The notes under the pieces are model-generated. The model was not told the origin of the DNA. It searched no databases and worked only from the letters and a program-made list of their open reading frames with translations. A stretch of 64,000 nt of DNA from Saccopteryx bilineata (taxonomy: Eukaryota; Chordata; Mammalia; Chiroptera; Emballonuridae), in NCBI RefSeq assembly GCF_036850765.1, contig NC_089491.1, positions 93,714,740 to 93,778,739 on the forward strand, in the 5' to 3' direction. Both the position numbers and the translations under genes were made by a program. How positions within the stretch are numbered: the first letter of the stretch is position 1; each line of letters starts with the position of its first letter. Shown here piece by piece: positions 10,662 through 22,161 of the stretch.

Positions 10662-11129
10662 CTAAAGAAAATCCTATTTCCAGACCATGTCCACCTGGTC
10701 CTTGTCCTCCTCCGGTAACAGATTGGGAGGAGAGGGATGTATTTGCTATGATGAAGATGAGACAAATGCCATCAGAGCTTTGTAAATCAGCGGGAGTGTT
10801 TTCACTAACAAATAGCACATAGCAGGTATGCAGTTCATTCCAAAAATATGTATCTGCCAACGTGGAGCCAAGTTAAAGATTGAGTTTTGTCTTATATCTA
10901 AAATGGATAGAAGTATGTTTAAATTGCAAGATTTTTACTTACTAGAGAATCTTTTTTAATATAGGGTTTGCCCTCTGGTTATTTATACGTTTTATAAATT
11001 TTAGAATCAATTTCCCTTTAAGATGGTTCAGATTTTTCAACTCTTATACACATAAAATTGAGTAAAAGTTTAAAAAAAACTGAAAAACATAAGAATAGAA
11101 AGAATTTGTTCAGCCTGGTAATGAGAAAC
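10662..11129. other. Unassigned spacer
   Basis: AT-rich DNA next to the solo LTR. The short open frames on both strands (62 and 68 codons) have no recognisable content. Confidence 0.35.
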
Positions 11130-11860
11130 TAAAATAAACTGACACTTAACTTCGTGCTTCATGGTAATAGACTATATGCTTTCTGACTGAGATCACAAAG
11201 TGTCTACTCTCAAAATCAGGAAAACAAAGTATAAGGCACCCAGGTTGGACAGGAAGAAATAAAACTATTTTTAGTCACAGATAATATGACCTTGTATAAG
11301 TGAAATGCTAAGGAATATGCAAAAACAATCAACTCTTAGAATTTAAAAATACATTCAGCAAGGTTGCAGAATAAAAACAACTATAAATGTCAATTGTATT
11401 CATATACACTAGTAATATACAATCCAAAAATAAAATTAAAAAACAATTTCATACACATTAGCATTAAAAAGAATAAATAGAAGGAAAAATATCAAAATAA
11501 TTGTGAAACCTCTACAGTAAAAATTAAAAAACACTGCTGAGAAAAATAAGTTTTCATGTTCACGAACTAGGAGACTTGAGATCATTTAGATTGCAATTCT
11601 TCCCAGAATAATTGATTAGGCATTCAGTGTAATCTCTATCAAAATCCTAGCAGGGTTTCTTCCCTTCAGAAATTTAGAGGTTAGTTTTAAACCAAAACAA
11701 TAGAAACAATCTTGAAGAACAACAACACAGTTGGAGGACTTACACTTCCCAATTAAGACTTTCTGTAAAGTTACAGTAATCAAAGGAGTGTGATACTGGG
11801 AAAAGGAGATATATATATATGTAGTTGGTAGCTAAATGGGCATGAACAGAATAGGACCTA

Positions 11861-12810
11861 TGTGCCAGGCACAGAATGTCGCCAGGACAGAGACCCCGGG
11901 GTGCCTAGCAATGACCCAAACTAGGAAACGAGGACCTTGCCCCCAGGGTAATCTTTCCTCCTATAACATATTGCTGGCCCTGCAGTTTTAACCCTATGAC
12001 CTTTTATATTGCTGGTCATGCTTTTCAAACTCTCAACTGACCTTTCTTCCCCTAGTATACTACTAGTCATGTGGTAGACCCCCTTAGAGGAGGAATTAGG
12101 AGCCAGAGAACAGCCTCATAAGATTCCTACACAAACACTTGCACATCCACTCCCTTATGCATTAAGCCCTTAGAACAATTAGATTCTGACCTGCATCAAA
12201 TATTATTATAAATAAAGCCTAGTGTCTGTTGACCACAGAGGCAGAGGTTTGGTCAAACTAAGCATAACATTGAGGCCTCAGTTTTGCTTCAGCTCCAAGC
12301 CCAGAAAAGCAGCAAGACCAGGCAGGGCAATGCCATGGCTGACATTAAGACCAGCTGCACTAACTAATGACCCTGTGCCCTGGTACCAACTAATCTGTGG
12401 AGACCACAACCCTGGAAGGATACCCTTAGAAAAGCTGATGAATATTCTATTGAGATGCTCCCCTTGGGACCTCTTCTGTGCCTTTTCCCACCTGCATTTT
12501 TTCCCAGTGAGTGTTTTTCCTGGGGCTAGCGTAAGCCTTTCCCCTTTTCCTTCCTCCAGGTGCTCATATCCTCGTCTTTCTTTTCTCTTAGCTCCAAGGG
12601 CCCTTCTTTTGCCCCTGTAAGTTGTCTTCTGAGCCCACACAGCCCAGCTGACTCACGTCTCCCACAGCGTACTTCTTCTACCTCTGTGACTTTCTAAATG
12701 AATTTTCTCTTGGAATTCTTGGCTCTGAATTCTTTCTTAGCCAGAACTCAAGTCCCAAGATTGCTGAACCGAGGCCCAATCTCTGGTAATATTCTGGTGT
12801 CATTTTACCA
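11861..12810 (+). mobile_element. LTR inserted in the old L1
   Basis: About 950 bp starting TGTGCCAGGC, with AATAAA at 12211-12216 and a GC-richer downstream part ending 'ATTCTGGTGTCATTTTACCA'. L1 resumes immediately after. The signal placement fits an LTR in + orientation. Candidate duplications CCTA/CTTA match only 3 of 4, so the right end is uncertain by about 10 bp. The 120-132-codon open frames inside it look like chance frames. Confidence 0.6.
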
Positions 12811-12840
12811 CTTACATATCAAGAAAACAAAACTAAGAGT

Positions 12841-12887
12841 TCAAAAATAAAGTCTTACAGGTGTGTCAAAAATAAAGTCTTACAGGT
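12841..12887 (+). repeat. 25-bp-period tandem duplication
   Basis: 'TCAAAAATAAAGTCTTACAG' plus GT occurs at 12841-12862 and again, identical, at 12866-12887. It lies in the L1 just downstream of the LTR. Confidence 0.9.
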
Positions 12888-13290
12888 TTAAAGGCAATTA
12901 ATTAAATGGAGAAATGCTAGTATTTACAATAAATGGTGTTGGGACAACTGAACAGCATATACAAAAAGATGAGTTTAAACTATTTTCTTGCCCTTTACTC
13001 AGAAATGAACTCAAAATGGATCTGAGTCCTAAATACGAGAGCTAAACTGTAAAGCTTTTTTGAAGAAAATAGCAGGAACACAATTGACTTTGGGTTAGGA
13101 AAATATTTTTTATATAACATTGTAAATGTGCCATGCATTAAACAAAACAGAGATTAGACTTGGTCAAAATTAAAAGTTTTGCACTTCAAAGTATATATTT
13201 AAGAAAACAAAAAGAAAAGATGCAGTCTGAGAGAATATATCGGCAAATCCTATATCTGATAAAGAACTTGTATCCAAAATTCATTAAGTA

Positions 13291-13599
13291 CAGTTGACTC
13301 TTGAACAACATGGGAGTTAGGTGTGCTGACCCACATGCAGTCCAGAATCCACGTATAACTTTTAACTCTCCGAAAACTTGGCTAATAGCCTACTGTTGAC
13401 TGGAAGCCTTACCAATAATATAAACAGTTGATTAACACATATTTTGTATGTTTTATGTATTATATACTATATCCTTAAAATAAACTAAGCTAGAGAAAAA
13501 AATATTAGTAAGAAAAAATATATTTACAGTATTTATTGAAAAAATCTGCATATAAGCGGACCCATATAGTCCAAACCCATGATGTTCAAAGGTCAATTG
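13291..13599. mobile_element. Tigger/pogo-type MITE, 309 bp
   Basis: Left end CAGTTGACTCTTGAACAAC and right end GATGTTCAAAGGTCAATTG are inverted repeats. The element is flanked by TA at 13289-13290 and 13600-13601, the target used by Tc1/mariner/pogo transposases. There is no transposase frame. The host L1 reads through on both sides. Confidence 0.9.
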
Positions 13600-14172
13600 T
13601 AATCTTATAACTAAATAAATTGAAGACAAATAAGTTGGTTTAAAAATGAGCAAAAAGTTTTGAATAGACATTTCATTAGAAAAATGACACTAGTCACATG
13701 ACATAGGAAAAGACGCTCAGCATCAATTTAAGAAGAACGCAAATTAAAATTATAATAACATATCACTTAACACACTTGGTTCTAGTCAAAATGGCAGAAA
13801 CTAAGATCTATTGGAGGGTATGTGGAAGAATTTATATCCACACACATTGCAAAAGAGAAAGTAAAATAATATAAGGCCTTTGTAAAACACTTGGCACTTT
13901 CCTAAAAATTTAAATGAAAATTTACCACATAACCCAGAAATACCACTCCTAGGAATTTAACTAAAAGAAATGAAAACATGTGCCCACATAAAGACTTATA
14001 TGTGAGGTTAATAGCAACACAATCATAATACCCTGAAATTAAGAAAAACCAAATGCCTGTCAACTAGTGAGTGAATAGCAAAAGTGCTATATCCACCAGT
14101 GTTGTACCATTCAGCAATAAAAAGGAAAAAAAATACTAATATCTGTCATATGTATGACTCCTAACATTGTAC

Positions 14173-14560
14173 TGTTAGGTCACCAAAGAAGGGGTGCACA
14201 AGGCCTAATGGGTTGAGTTTTAAGACATTTATTTTTGCATCTGCGAATGGATGGGCAAAGTTGCTAATGGCATCAGCCTACACAGGATGATGCTTGACTG
14301 TATTTTTCACCACAGCGGGAATACTTCTGTTACCCGTGTCAGTTAAACAATGGAGGGGGTAATGATTAATAACCAAGCAATGGAATGTTCAAATAAGTGA
14401 GAGGGGATGACTAACTAGCAGGATGTTTGAGGGTCAGGTGGAGGTAAGGTATCAATCAGAATTGCTCAGGTGAAAAGTTAGAGGAACTGTCTTGGTGCTG
14501 GGTCACCTAAAGTTGAACCTGGCTAGTTGAGGCTTTTGGTAGGGGGCCCTGAACCTAACA
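14173..14560 (-). mobile_element. Solo LTR, 388 bp, inside the old L1
   Basis: Ends TGTTAGGT and ACCTAACA are perfect 8-bp inverted repeats of the TG...CA type. Flanking TGTAC and TTTAC could be a 5-bp duplication with one mismatch, as for ERVL/MaLR or some class I LTRs. On the - strand an AATAAA lies near 14229 (plus-strand 'ATTTATTTTTGC'), which sets the orientation. Confidence 0.8.
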
Positions 14561-14652
14561 TTTACTATGAAAAATAATCCAGGCACAAAAAAATTCCCAC
14601 AAATTTTATGATTCTATTTATAAGAATTATCCATAAAAAGTATAGAAAGTAG

Positions 14653-15000
14653 CCCTGGCTGGTTGGCTCAGTGGTAGAGCATTGGCCTGGCGTGCAGGAG
14701 TCCTGGGTTCGATTCCCGGCCAGGGCACACAGGAGAAGCGCCCATCTGCTTCTCCACCCCTCCGCCTCTCTTTCCTCTCTGTCTCTCTCTTCCCCTCCCG
14801 CAGCCAAGGCTCCACTGGAGCAAAGTTGGCCCGGGCGTTGAGGATGGCTCTATGGCCTCTGCCTCAGGTGCTAGAATGGCTCTGGTTGTAACAGAGCAAC
14901 GCCCCTGGTGGGCATGCCGGGTGGATCCAGGTTGGGCGCATGTGGGAGTCTGTCTGACTGCCTCCTCGTTTCCAACTTCAGAAAAATACAAAAAAAAAAA
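14653..15000 (+). mobile_element. Family A SINE with a perfect 18-bp duplication
   Basis: A complete family A copy with an intact B box GGTTCGATTCCCGG and A-box region TGGCTCAGTGGTAGAGC. The duplication AAAAAGTATAGAAAGTAG is at 14635-14652 and 15001-15018 without mismatch. It sits in the 3' UTR of the old L1. Confidence 0.97.
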
Positions 15001-15205
15001 AAAAAGTATAGAAAGTAGAGTAGTGATTTCCTGGAACAGTGGTGGGATGCAGGGTGTTTAAAAAAAGATGCAAGGAATCATTGTGGAGTGCTGAAAACAT
15101 TCTAAAATCTCGTAAATTCAACAAAAGTTTAATTGTATACTTAAGCAGATAAATTTTATGGGATCTAAATTATATTTGACTAAAACTGTTAATAAAAAAC
15201 TAAAG

Positions 15206-17324
15206 TTTGTGGTGGTTCTCTCTGCATATATTATTTGAGTTACTTGCTGATAAGAGGTCCTCTCACTTTGCAAGTGAATATCCATTGGCAATTCTGTGTT
15301 CTTGTGCTCTGGGTAATTGAAGTTCCACTTTCTCTACCCTCTACTCCCTACACACTGCTGTTAACCGGGTTGTCTCTTTATGGGACTCTACATATTATTA
15401 CATTGCGCATTCATTTTGTGGGTCTTGAAGATCACTTATCGTATAGTTTTATTAACCATCTTAACCATGTTTTATATATTTTTAATTAATTATTTTGTTT
15501 AGTTACTGCTATCCCTTCTTATTTTTCCCTAAGCAATTTGGAAGGTAGAGTAATTCAAAACTGATTGTTATCATTATCCTTTCCTGTAAAGAAATCTAAA
15601 TTTTGTTAAATCATAAAGCCAAAAGTAGAGTCAAAAACAAGAGACAATAAACATGATAGCATTCAAAATATTAGCCAAAGATGTAGCAGATACACAACAA
15701 TGCAAAATACTGTTACCAATGTCAAATGAAGGAGTAAGAAAATGATACACATTCACAACACATTTCCACAGTGTCTCTATGGATAAACTGACATGCTTGC
15801 CCACAAGCACATACGCATTGCCCCAGTCCTCACATCAATGGGATCATTCCAACTCATTTTCAGGGCCCAATATAAAATCTATTGTTTTTTCTTATTTTTC
15901 CACAGAAAGCCTTTCCTGATACACAAATCCCAAGTAGTTTTACTTATATTCATGGTAGTTTTCTTCAAATTTGTCAAATTTATTATAAGTAGTTGTTAAC
16001 ATTGTTTTCTCCTCTAAAGTGTGAGTAAAAGCTAGTGGCTGTGTCTATTAATGTTTTACCCAGCAGCTCAACATATGTTTAATGAATTAATTAGCCATCT
16101 AATCATTCCTTTATTACTGAGTCTCTATATATAAACCTTCATATGATATTTCTTCATTTTAGCTATATTTGCTAGAGTTATTTTGACTTAACATTTTTTG
16201 CAGCTCACATTTTTGCCTTATAATTTTATTTAAACTTCGATTTTTATTTTGCAAATTATAAGTTTCTTTATATTTTTTCCTTTTTAATGTCTGTGACATA
16301 TTATCTATATTTGTCTTGTGATATTTAGTTTATTTCATCTTGCATAATAGTTGTCTTTTTTCTCTCATTCTAGCTACAAAAATTTATTTTGTGGAAACAA
16401 TTGGAACTTTTTCTCTCTTGCTAGATTTTGCATAGAATAAGTATACAATATGAAATTTATGAATTTAAAATACTTTAGCTTTATTGATATTATAATATGT
16501 GCTAAATATGTATTAAATTTGGAGACATCAGGTATTCTATCAATTGCTCAGTCTGACAAGAACTATTGATTTATTGTATCTATGTGTTTGTAATGCTGGG
16601 ATCTTTCATGTATGTTCTATGTCTTGGAAAAGCTGAGTATGATTGATTAAATAGTAAAAATGAAGTTTTTAATTATTAAGATAAAGATAAAACTTTCACA
16701 TTGTTTCTTCTTTGTGGAGAAACTCTCTTCAAGGTATGCTTTACACTCCCTAAGAAACTACTTAGGAGAAGCATTAATACATAATGTATTAATTTAATTT
16801 TAGTCAAAACACTCATACTAAATATCATATAACTTATTGAACATCCTTATATTTCTTATCATATAACCTCAACACATATGTATTATATTGGTCAGTTTTT
16901 AATTTCTTTTTCTAGTGAGAATTAAGCTGAATTTTTAGCCCAACTCATTTTGAACCATTACATGAAAATATTTCTTTTACACTGTAAATAAAATGTCCAT
17001 TAAAGTTTCTATTTTAATGAGTTCCATGAACCAAAGAATATAGTTGATTCAATAAAATGTAATTTTTAGCTTTTAATATGAGACTTTAGTTTAAAAAGAT
17101 AAATCAGTTGAAATTATCACACACTTCCAAATTAAAAATAAGGGAGATTGGAAAGTAGATAGCAAGTCCTTGATTCTTTGAAGCAAAGAGGGAACTGTAA
17201 GAAAACTGAGTCCTTGCCTGACTCTGCTCTCTCTCCTCCACCCGAGAAAAAGGTGGTCACACAGTCAGGCAGGTCTTTATGATCCAAGAGCAGCCAGTAA
17301 CATCTGAAATGGAGTTGATTTGAC
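15206..17324. other. Unassigned AT-rich DNA
   Basis: About 2.1 kb with no gene, RNA or repeat I can identify. The open frames here are below 90 codons and AT-driven. 17220-17240 has a CTCTGCTCTCTCTCC pyrimidine tract. Confidence 0.4.
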
Positions 17325-17690
17325 TGAATGATCTATGTTCCCCTAAAACTCATATGTGTCATATGTGTCAACACCTTATACCAAGGTGTTGGTATAAGGA
17401 GATAAGGCCTTTGTGATGTGGTTAAGTCATAAGACTGGAGCCCTCATTCATAGAATTAGTGCCCTAATAAGAATAATTCCAGAAAGCTCCTTTGCTCCTT
17501 CTACCATGTAAGGACATAACTGTCTATGAACAAGGAATCTGGTTTCACCAGACACTGAATCTTTAAGTATCTTGAATTTCTCAGCCTCTAGAACTATGAA
17601 GAATAAATTTATCTACTTCATTTTTTTAAGCCACCCAGTGAATGGAATTCTTTTAAAGCAGTTAGTCCCAAATGAGCTAACATTACATCT
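17325..17690 (+). mobile_element. MaLR-type LTR (MLT1/MST-like)
   Basis: The order of blocks is that of mammalian MaLR LTRs: 'GTTCCCCTAAAACTCATATG', 'GGTGTTGGTATAAGGAGATA' with 'AGGCCTTTGTGATG', 'GGAGCCCTCATTCATAGAAT', 'TAGTGCCCTAATAAGAA', 'CTCCTTCTACCATGTAAGGA', 'AGCCTCTAGAACTATG' and 'AGCCACCCAGTGAATGG'. The AGAATAAATTT signal lies near 17598. This is an ancient insertion, diverged, and its edges are approximate. Confidence 0.85.
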
Positions 17691-19260
17691 CTACTATCAG
17701 CTATATCTATCCAATTGGCTGCATTGTCAACCTGTGAACAAAATTTTGAAAAACAGTGACTTGCATTGATCTCTTTTATGTACTGTCATTCAAAGAAGAA
17801 TATGAGTCTCAGTAATATTTAATTTAATGTAGTTTATGTCCTGTGATTGAATTGTGAAATTGGATCAAATAAGCTGTTTCTATTCTGAAAACAAATGTGT
17901 TCCTATGAGTTTGTTACCAAGTCTAAAACACCCCGATTTGGGATGCTTCTGCAAGGACAAGGTCATGATCTTTTGGTCAGTTCTAAGCTAGAAACTGCAA
18001 TAGAATTCTGTGGTAAGAGATGTTGGTGTAGGTCTGGAAGAAAAACTGAACTAATAATGGATGCAAAACTTGCCATCCCCCAGTCCCCGATCAAATAGCA
18101 ACTAGTGAAGAAAACAGAAAATGAGTAGGGTGAGAGCCAAATGTGTTGTTCTCTAAACCTTGCTCTGATAGCGTGCTCCACTAGAAAAAGGGAGAATATT
18201 CTAAATTAAACCAAGTTTAGAGTTTGTATTATTTTTTACCTAGGCATTCTGTTTTCAGAATCAACATTTTGTTTGCAACTTTGAAGTGATTGCAAGCACC
18301 CCTGTTATCCTAAAATAAGCAAAAATCAGTGAGCTAGTGCAGTGATCCAAAAGGAAGATTTTCCCTATGCAGTAAAATTATAAAGAACAGTGGCATATGA
18401 AATTCTGTTTTGTGTTTTGAGCACAACAAACACTCAAACTTATTAAAATCCAATTACGTTTTAAGAGAACAGTAGCCTATTGGGAAGGGCTCTGATTCTC
18501 CATCATCATCTATGTTTAAATGGTCTAATTCTATCCTGGGATTCAATATTGAAAAACAAAACTGATGTTTCAGAGTCATGCCCTACAACATAGTTTATAG
18601 CAGCAATATTGCTGAAATATTTTTCTCATTCTGCTTAACTGTTTGGCTTTCTTAAACAGCCAAAAAAAAAACCAAACCAAACAAAACAAAACAAAAAAAC
18701 CCTCTTATTATTTTTCAATTCCAAAGGATAGTTACTTATCTGTTTTTTAACTATTTAATCTAATTTTTAGTTCAAATATGCCCTGCCTGAGGAAAAATCT
18801 GGTGCTGAGCATATTCTTAGGCAGAAAAAATTTGCTTTACCAATTAGCTATTAAATGATGACCAGTCACTTATGCCTTGATAATCTTATCAAAGATAACA
18901 TCCCATTTTTTGTTTTTTTCCTGAAATTATCAATATCTCCTGATATGTATACATGCATGTGTATGTATGTATTATATATGTATATCTGACTATTTTTTTG
19001 CATCTTCTTTCAGAAACCATGAATCCAGTAAAGTCTAGTTTTTGCAGCTCTCTAATACCGAGTACTAGATTATGGTGAAACTAATGGTAGAAACTCTGTA
19101 AATATACCAAAAGTAAATATGCAAAAACATATGTATTCAAACTAGTATAGTTGATCCTAAAATAAAATGCATCTTATGTAGTTAACCAAAAGAAACAAAG
19201 CTTATAGTCTTAACAGTTAGAATCTAAGCTATTCCTAGATTGTGAACCTCTAGTTTCTTT
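17691..19260. other. Unassigned AT-rich DNA
   Basis: No gene or family recognised. Contains a short (AAAC)n-like run at about 18662-18700 and a TATG-rich patch near 18945-18980. Confidence 0.4.
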
Positions 19261-19274
19261 AAAAATTCACTAAA

Positions 19275-19522
19275 CCTGACCAGGCAGAGGCATAGTGGAT
19301 TAAGCATTGGATAAGGACATGGAGGATCCAGGTTCGAAACCCCAAGGTTGCCAGCTTGTAAATGGGTTTATCTAGTCTGCTGTAGCCCTTGGTCAAGGAA
19401 CATATGAGAAAGCAATCAATGAACAACTAAGGTGTCAAAATAAAAATTGATCCTTTTCATCTCTCTCCCTTCCTGTCTGTCTGTCTCTATCTGTCCCTCT
19501 CTCTGACTCTCTCTCTGTCAAA
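19275..19522 (+). mobile_element. Family B SINE (short form)
   Basis: Starts CCTGACCAGGCAGAGGCATA, B box GGTTCGAAACCCC, ends in CTCTGACTCTCTCTCTGTC. The central 'GGCTCATC...' block is missing. The duplication AAAAATTCACTAAA is perfect at 19261-19274 and 19523-19536. Confidence 0.95.
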
Positions 19523-19536
19523 AAAAATTCACTAAA

Positions 19537-20660
19537 ATTTACCAAACCTTTGTAATTTGTTTATGTGGCAAAAATGGTATAATAAGGTGTTCTCCACTTT
19601 CTATGCTTTCTCAGAGAATTCTGTCACCAAATTATCAATGTGTCTAATTCTAAACATTGATATAATGGTGATAAAATTTCAAAGAATAAAACAAATAAAA
19701 GTGTGAATTATTACTAAGGAATCGGGGTTAAAAATAACCACCAAAATACAAAGTTTAATAAGCTATTTAAGGTTCATTCTAATGACTTATAGTCACTGTT
19801 AAGGTGAAAGCATCATATCTTACTTTATTTAAGGGCAAATTGCAATTTTCAGCATTATTCTACGATGGTCAAAACTAATTAGGTAATCTTCTAATAGTCA
19901 CTGATGTCAGACTGGCACAGAATGCAGGCAAAAAGCAGCTCTCTTTATGGTAAAAGTTCACTTCCATAAATGCTACAGGCAATAAATTCAATCAATATTT
20001 TTAATTTAAATAAATTTGCTCTGACAAAGGTTTGGCATTAGCCATTTCACAAACATTTAACTAGTTCTCAAACAAATCTAGAAAGAAATAGGTGTTGACA
20101 TATAACTCTTTCCTGTAACATCTACTTCTTTTCCTTTAATTGGCTTCAGTCTCAAAATTGATGAGTCTAAATCAGTTTTTAAATAACTTCTGCATTGCTT
20201 TTATCCTACCTACTTTCACTTTGTATATCTTTTAAATATTCTTTTGTAATATTTAACTGATGGCTACAGATAGTAAATAACATTTAAATTAACTACATAA
20301 TTGAATTTGTTGCATACTCAAAGTGATGTCAGTATAACTCTAAAATGGACAGTTAAATAATATTATAATTGTTCTGTTTTCTACATACATATATTGAAGG
20401 CTGTCTTTCTTAAGGAATGTCAAAGCAATGTTATCTTGTTCATTTTGACAGTGATAAAAAATATTACATGCAAGAGAAATTTAATTTGTTTGAATCTAGA
20501 TTTTCCTTTGTCTATATTGATATATTTATACATAATACTTTATTTCTTACTAACATCAAGTAAATGTAGGTTTTTCCAAAGTTAGTCAGATAATTACACC
20601 TATTGATAAGAAAATTGTAACCTCCAGGTTGAATTGAAAAATAAGTCCAAATAAGAATTT
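19537..20660. other. Unassigned AT-rich DNA
   Basis: Nothing recognised. This is the sequence into which the full-length + strand L1 inserted. Confidence 0.4.
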
Positions 20661-22161
20661 GAGAGAAGACAAGATGGCGCTGGAATAGGCAGATGTACCA
20701 ACATCCACCTTCCGGAACCAAAGTGGATTACAAACTAATTTTAAGAACTATCATCTGGAAAAACCAACTTTGGACTAAACTAAGAGGACTCTTCAACCAA
20801 GGAACACTGAAGAAGCCACACAGAGACTGGTAGAAAAAGCGGAAACGCGGAGAGGGCTGCCTAGCTCCCCAGAGCAAACGGCAGCCGGGAGATACTTGCG
20901 TGGCAGGAAGTGAGTTTAGCAGAGGGGAGGGTCCTGAATCCGAGGAACAAAACCCCAGCCTGCAGCCCCAGAGCCTAGAACAGGTGTAAGGACAGTATTT
21001 AGCTGGAAACAAGTCAGAATACAGTTTGTGAGAAAGAGTCCGATTTCTCAGACCCAGGATTCTTTTTAAAGGGACCGTACAGAACACCCCTCTCACAACC
21101 ACTCATCCAGGGCTCCACGGGATGGGGAGAGAAGTCCGGAGTAGCAGGAAGAGAGTGTAATCTAGGAGGCACAGGGAGAAACATTTTGGGAGACAGCCAC
21201 CCTAACCCCTGGGTCCAGTCAAGCCCCAAATCTGAATATTTCCCCCGGAAACAGCAATACCAGCAAAGGGAAGCAGGAGAGCAGCCAAACAAGCTCTCCC
21301 GCGCACTCAGAACACAGACGCTTAGAAGGAGGGAGATTTCAGGGCTACAGTAGTGAGTGTTAGGGTCTGAGCTGCAGCGCCTGCACCCCACATGGCTGAG
21401 GGCTCGCTGGCGAGCGGGCAGCGGTGGGACACAGAGGGGTGGTTCTGTCGGCAGGGGCAGAAGCCGGCTGGCCACCACTGGGCTCAAGTGTGAGCTCAGT
21501 CTTGCCTGGCTGGGGAGGAGTTGGCATGCAAAAGCGGTCAAGCCCAGCTGCAGGCAGCCTGTAATCCAGCCAGCAAAAGAAGGACAGGAACCCTGGAGGG
21601 AGTAGAGACCAGTCCTTGAGCAAGAGCATAGGAGCAAAACCTTGCTCCAACTGTGGAACCGAGGCTTGTGACCTGACTTGGGAGCCAGATCCTCCCATAA
21701 GGGTGGAGGCAAAAGCCCAGAAAAGGCAGAGTTCTGCTACTGAGCTGAGCATGGGCATGCAGTCCTGCCTGGCCAGTAGAGTCAAAGCTAGCAGCCGTTT
21801 CATGAGCAGGCTCCTCCTGCAAGGGTGGGGTGAAAGCCCAGAAACAGGCAGAGACCTGCAGCTAAGCAAAGGTGCTGACCAGTGCCCTCAGGACCGAGCA
21901 TAATGCCACCCATGGGGGTGGGGCAAAGCCCAAGGCCACCAAGGCTTGTGCACCCAAGCATGTGAGCATAGCCACTCCCATGAAGAAGAGGTGGAAACCA
22001 CAGCAACAGCCCCAGTGGGCAGGAACCAGCAACGCCCAAACCCAAAAGCCCTAGGCAGCAACTGAAGAGGGGGTGGTGGGCCTGCAGACAGACCATACCT
22101 AGGGAACAGAGGTGATACCCAGTGGACTCCAGGGGACAAAACCTTCCTTTACACAGAAAAA
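20661..22161 (+). promoter_or_regulatory. L1 5' UTR / promoter region
   Basis: GC-rich leader of the + strand L1. Near its very start, CAAGATGGCGC (20670-20680) resembles the CAAGATGGC YY1 site found at the same place in human L1, where YY1 guides the start of transcription. Around 21690-21945 the text repeats in diverged monomer-like units: 'AAGGGTGGAGGCAAAAGCCC', 'AAGGGTGGGGTGAAAGCCC' and 'GGGGGTGGGGCAAAGCCC', spaced about 95-120 bp. The antisense frames of up to 232 codons here are by-products of GC richness. Confidence 0.7.

Larger units (their letters stand above)
11130..15205 (+). mobile_element. Old L1 (ORF2 to 3' end) pierced by four later insertions
   Basis: L1 text continues across 11130-11860, 12811-13290, 13600-14172, 14561-14652 and 15001-15205. 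In order it gives the reverse-transcriptase region ('AGATAATATGACCTTGTATA'), 'TACAGTAATCAAAGGAG', 'GGTGTTGGGACAACTG', 'AGAATATATCGGCAAATCC', 'GAATAGACATTTCATTAG', 'TACCACATAACCCAGAAATA', and a 3' UTR ending in AATAAAAAACTAAAG. The order is that of a single L1, so the LTRs, the MITE and the SINE are younger. It is highly diverged, with no useful open frame. Confidence 0.8.

Noticed and set aside
12222..12640. Frames of 132 and 120 codons on opposite strands
   Set aside because: Both sit in an LTR and mirror each other; no domain or start context supports either.
14653..14730. tRNA gene (A and B boxes)
   Set aside because: The tRNA-like head belongs to a SINE with body, tail and target-site duplication; the cloverleaf is not complete. 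The same holds for the other SINE heads.
21014..21869. Open frames of 169 and 232 codons on the - strand
   Set aside because: They lie antisense in the GC-rich 5' UTR of the L1 and overlap one another in different frames, which is typical chance openness.
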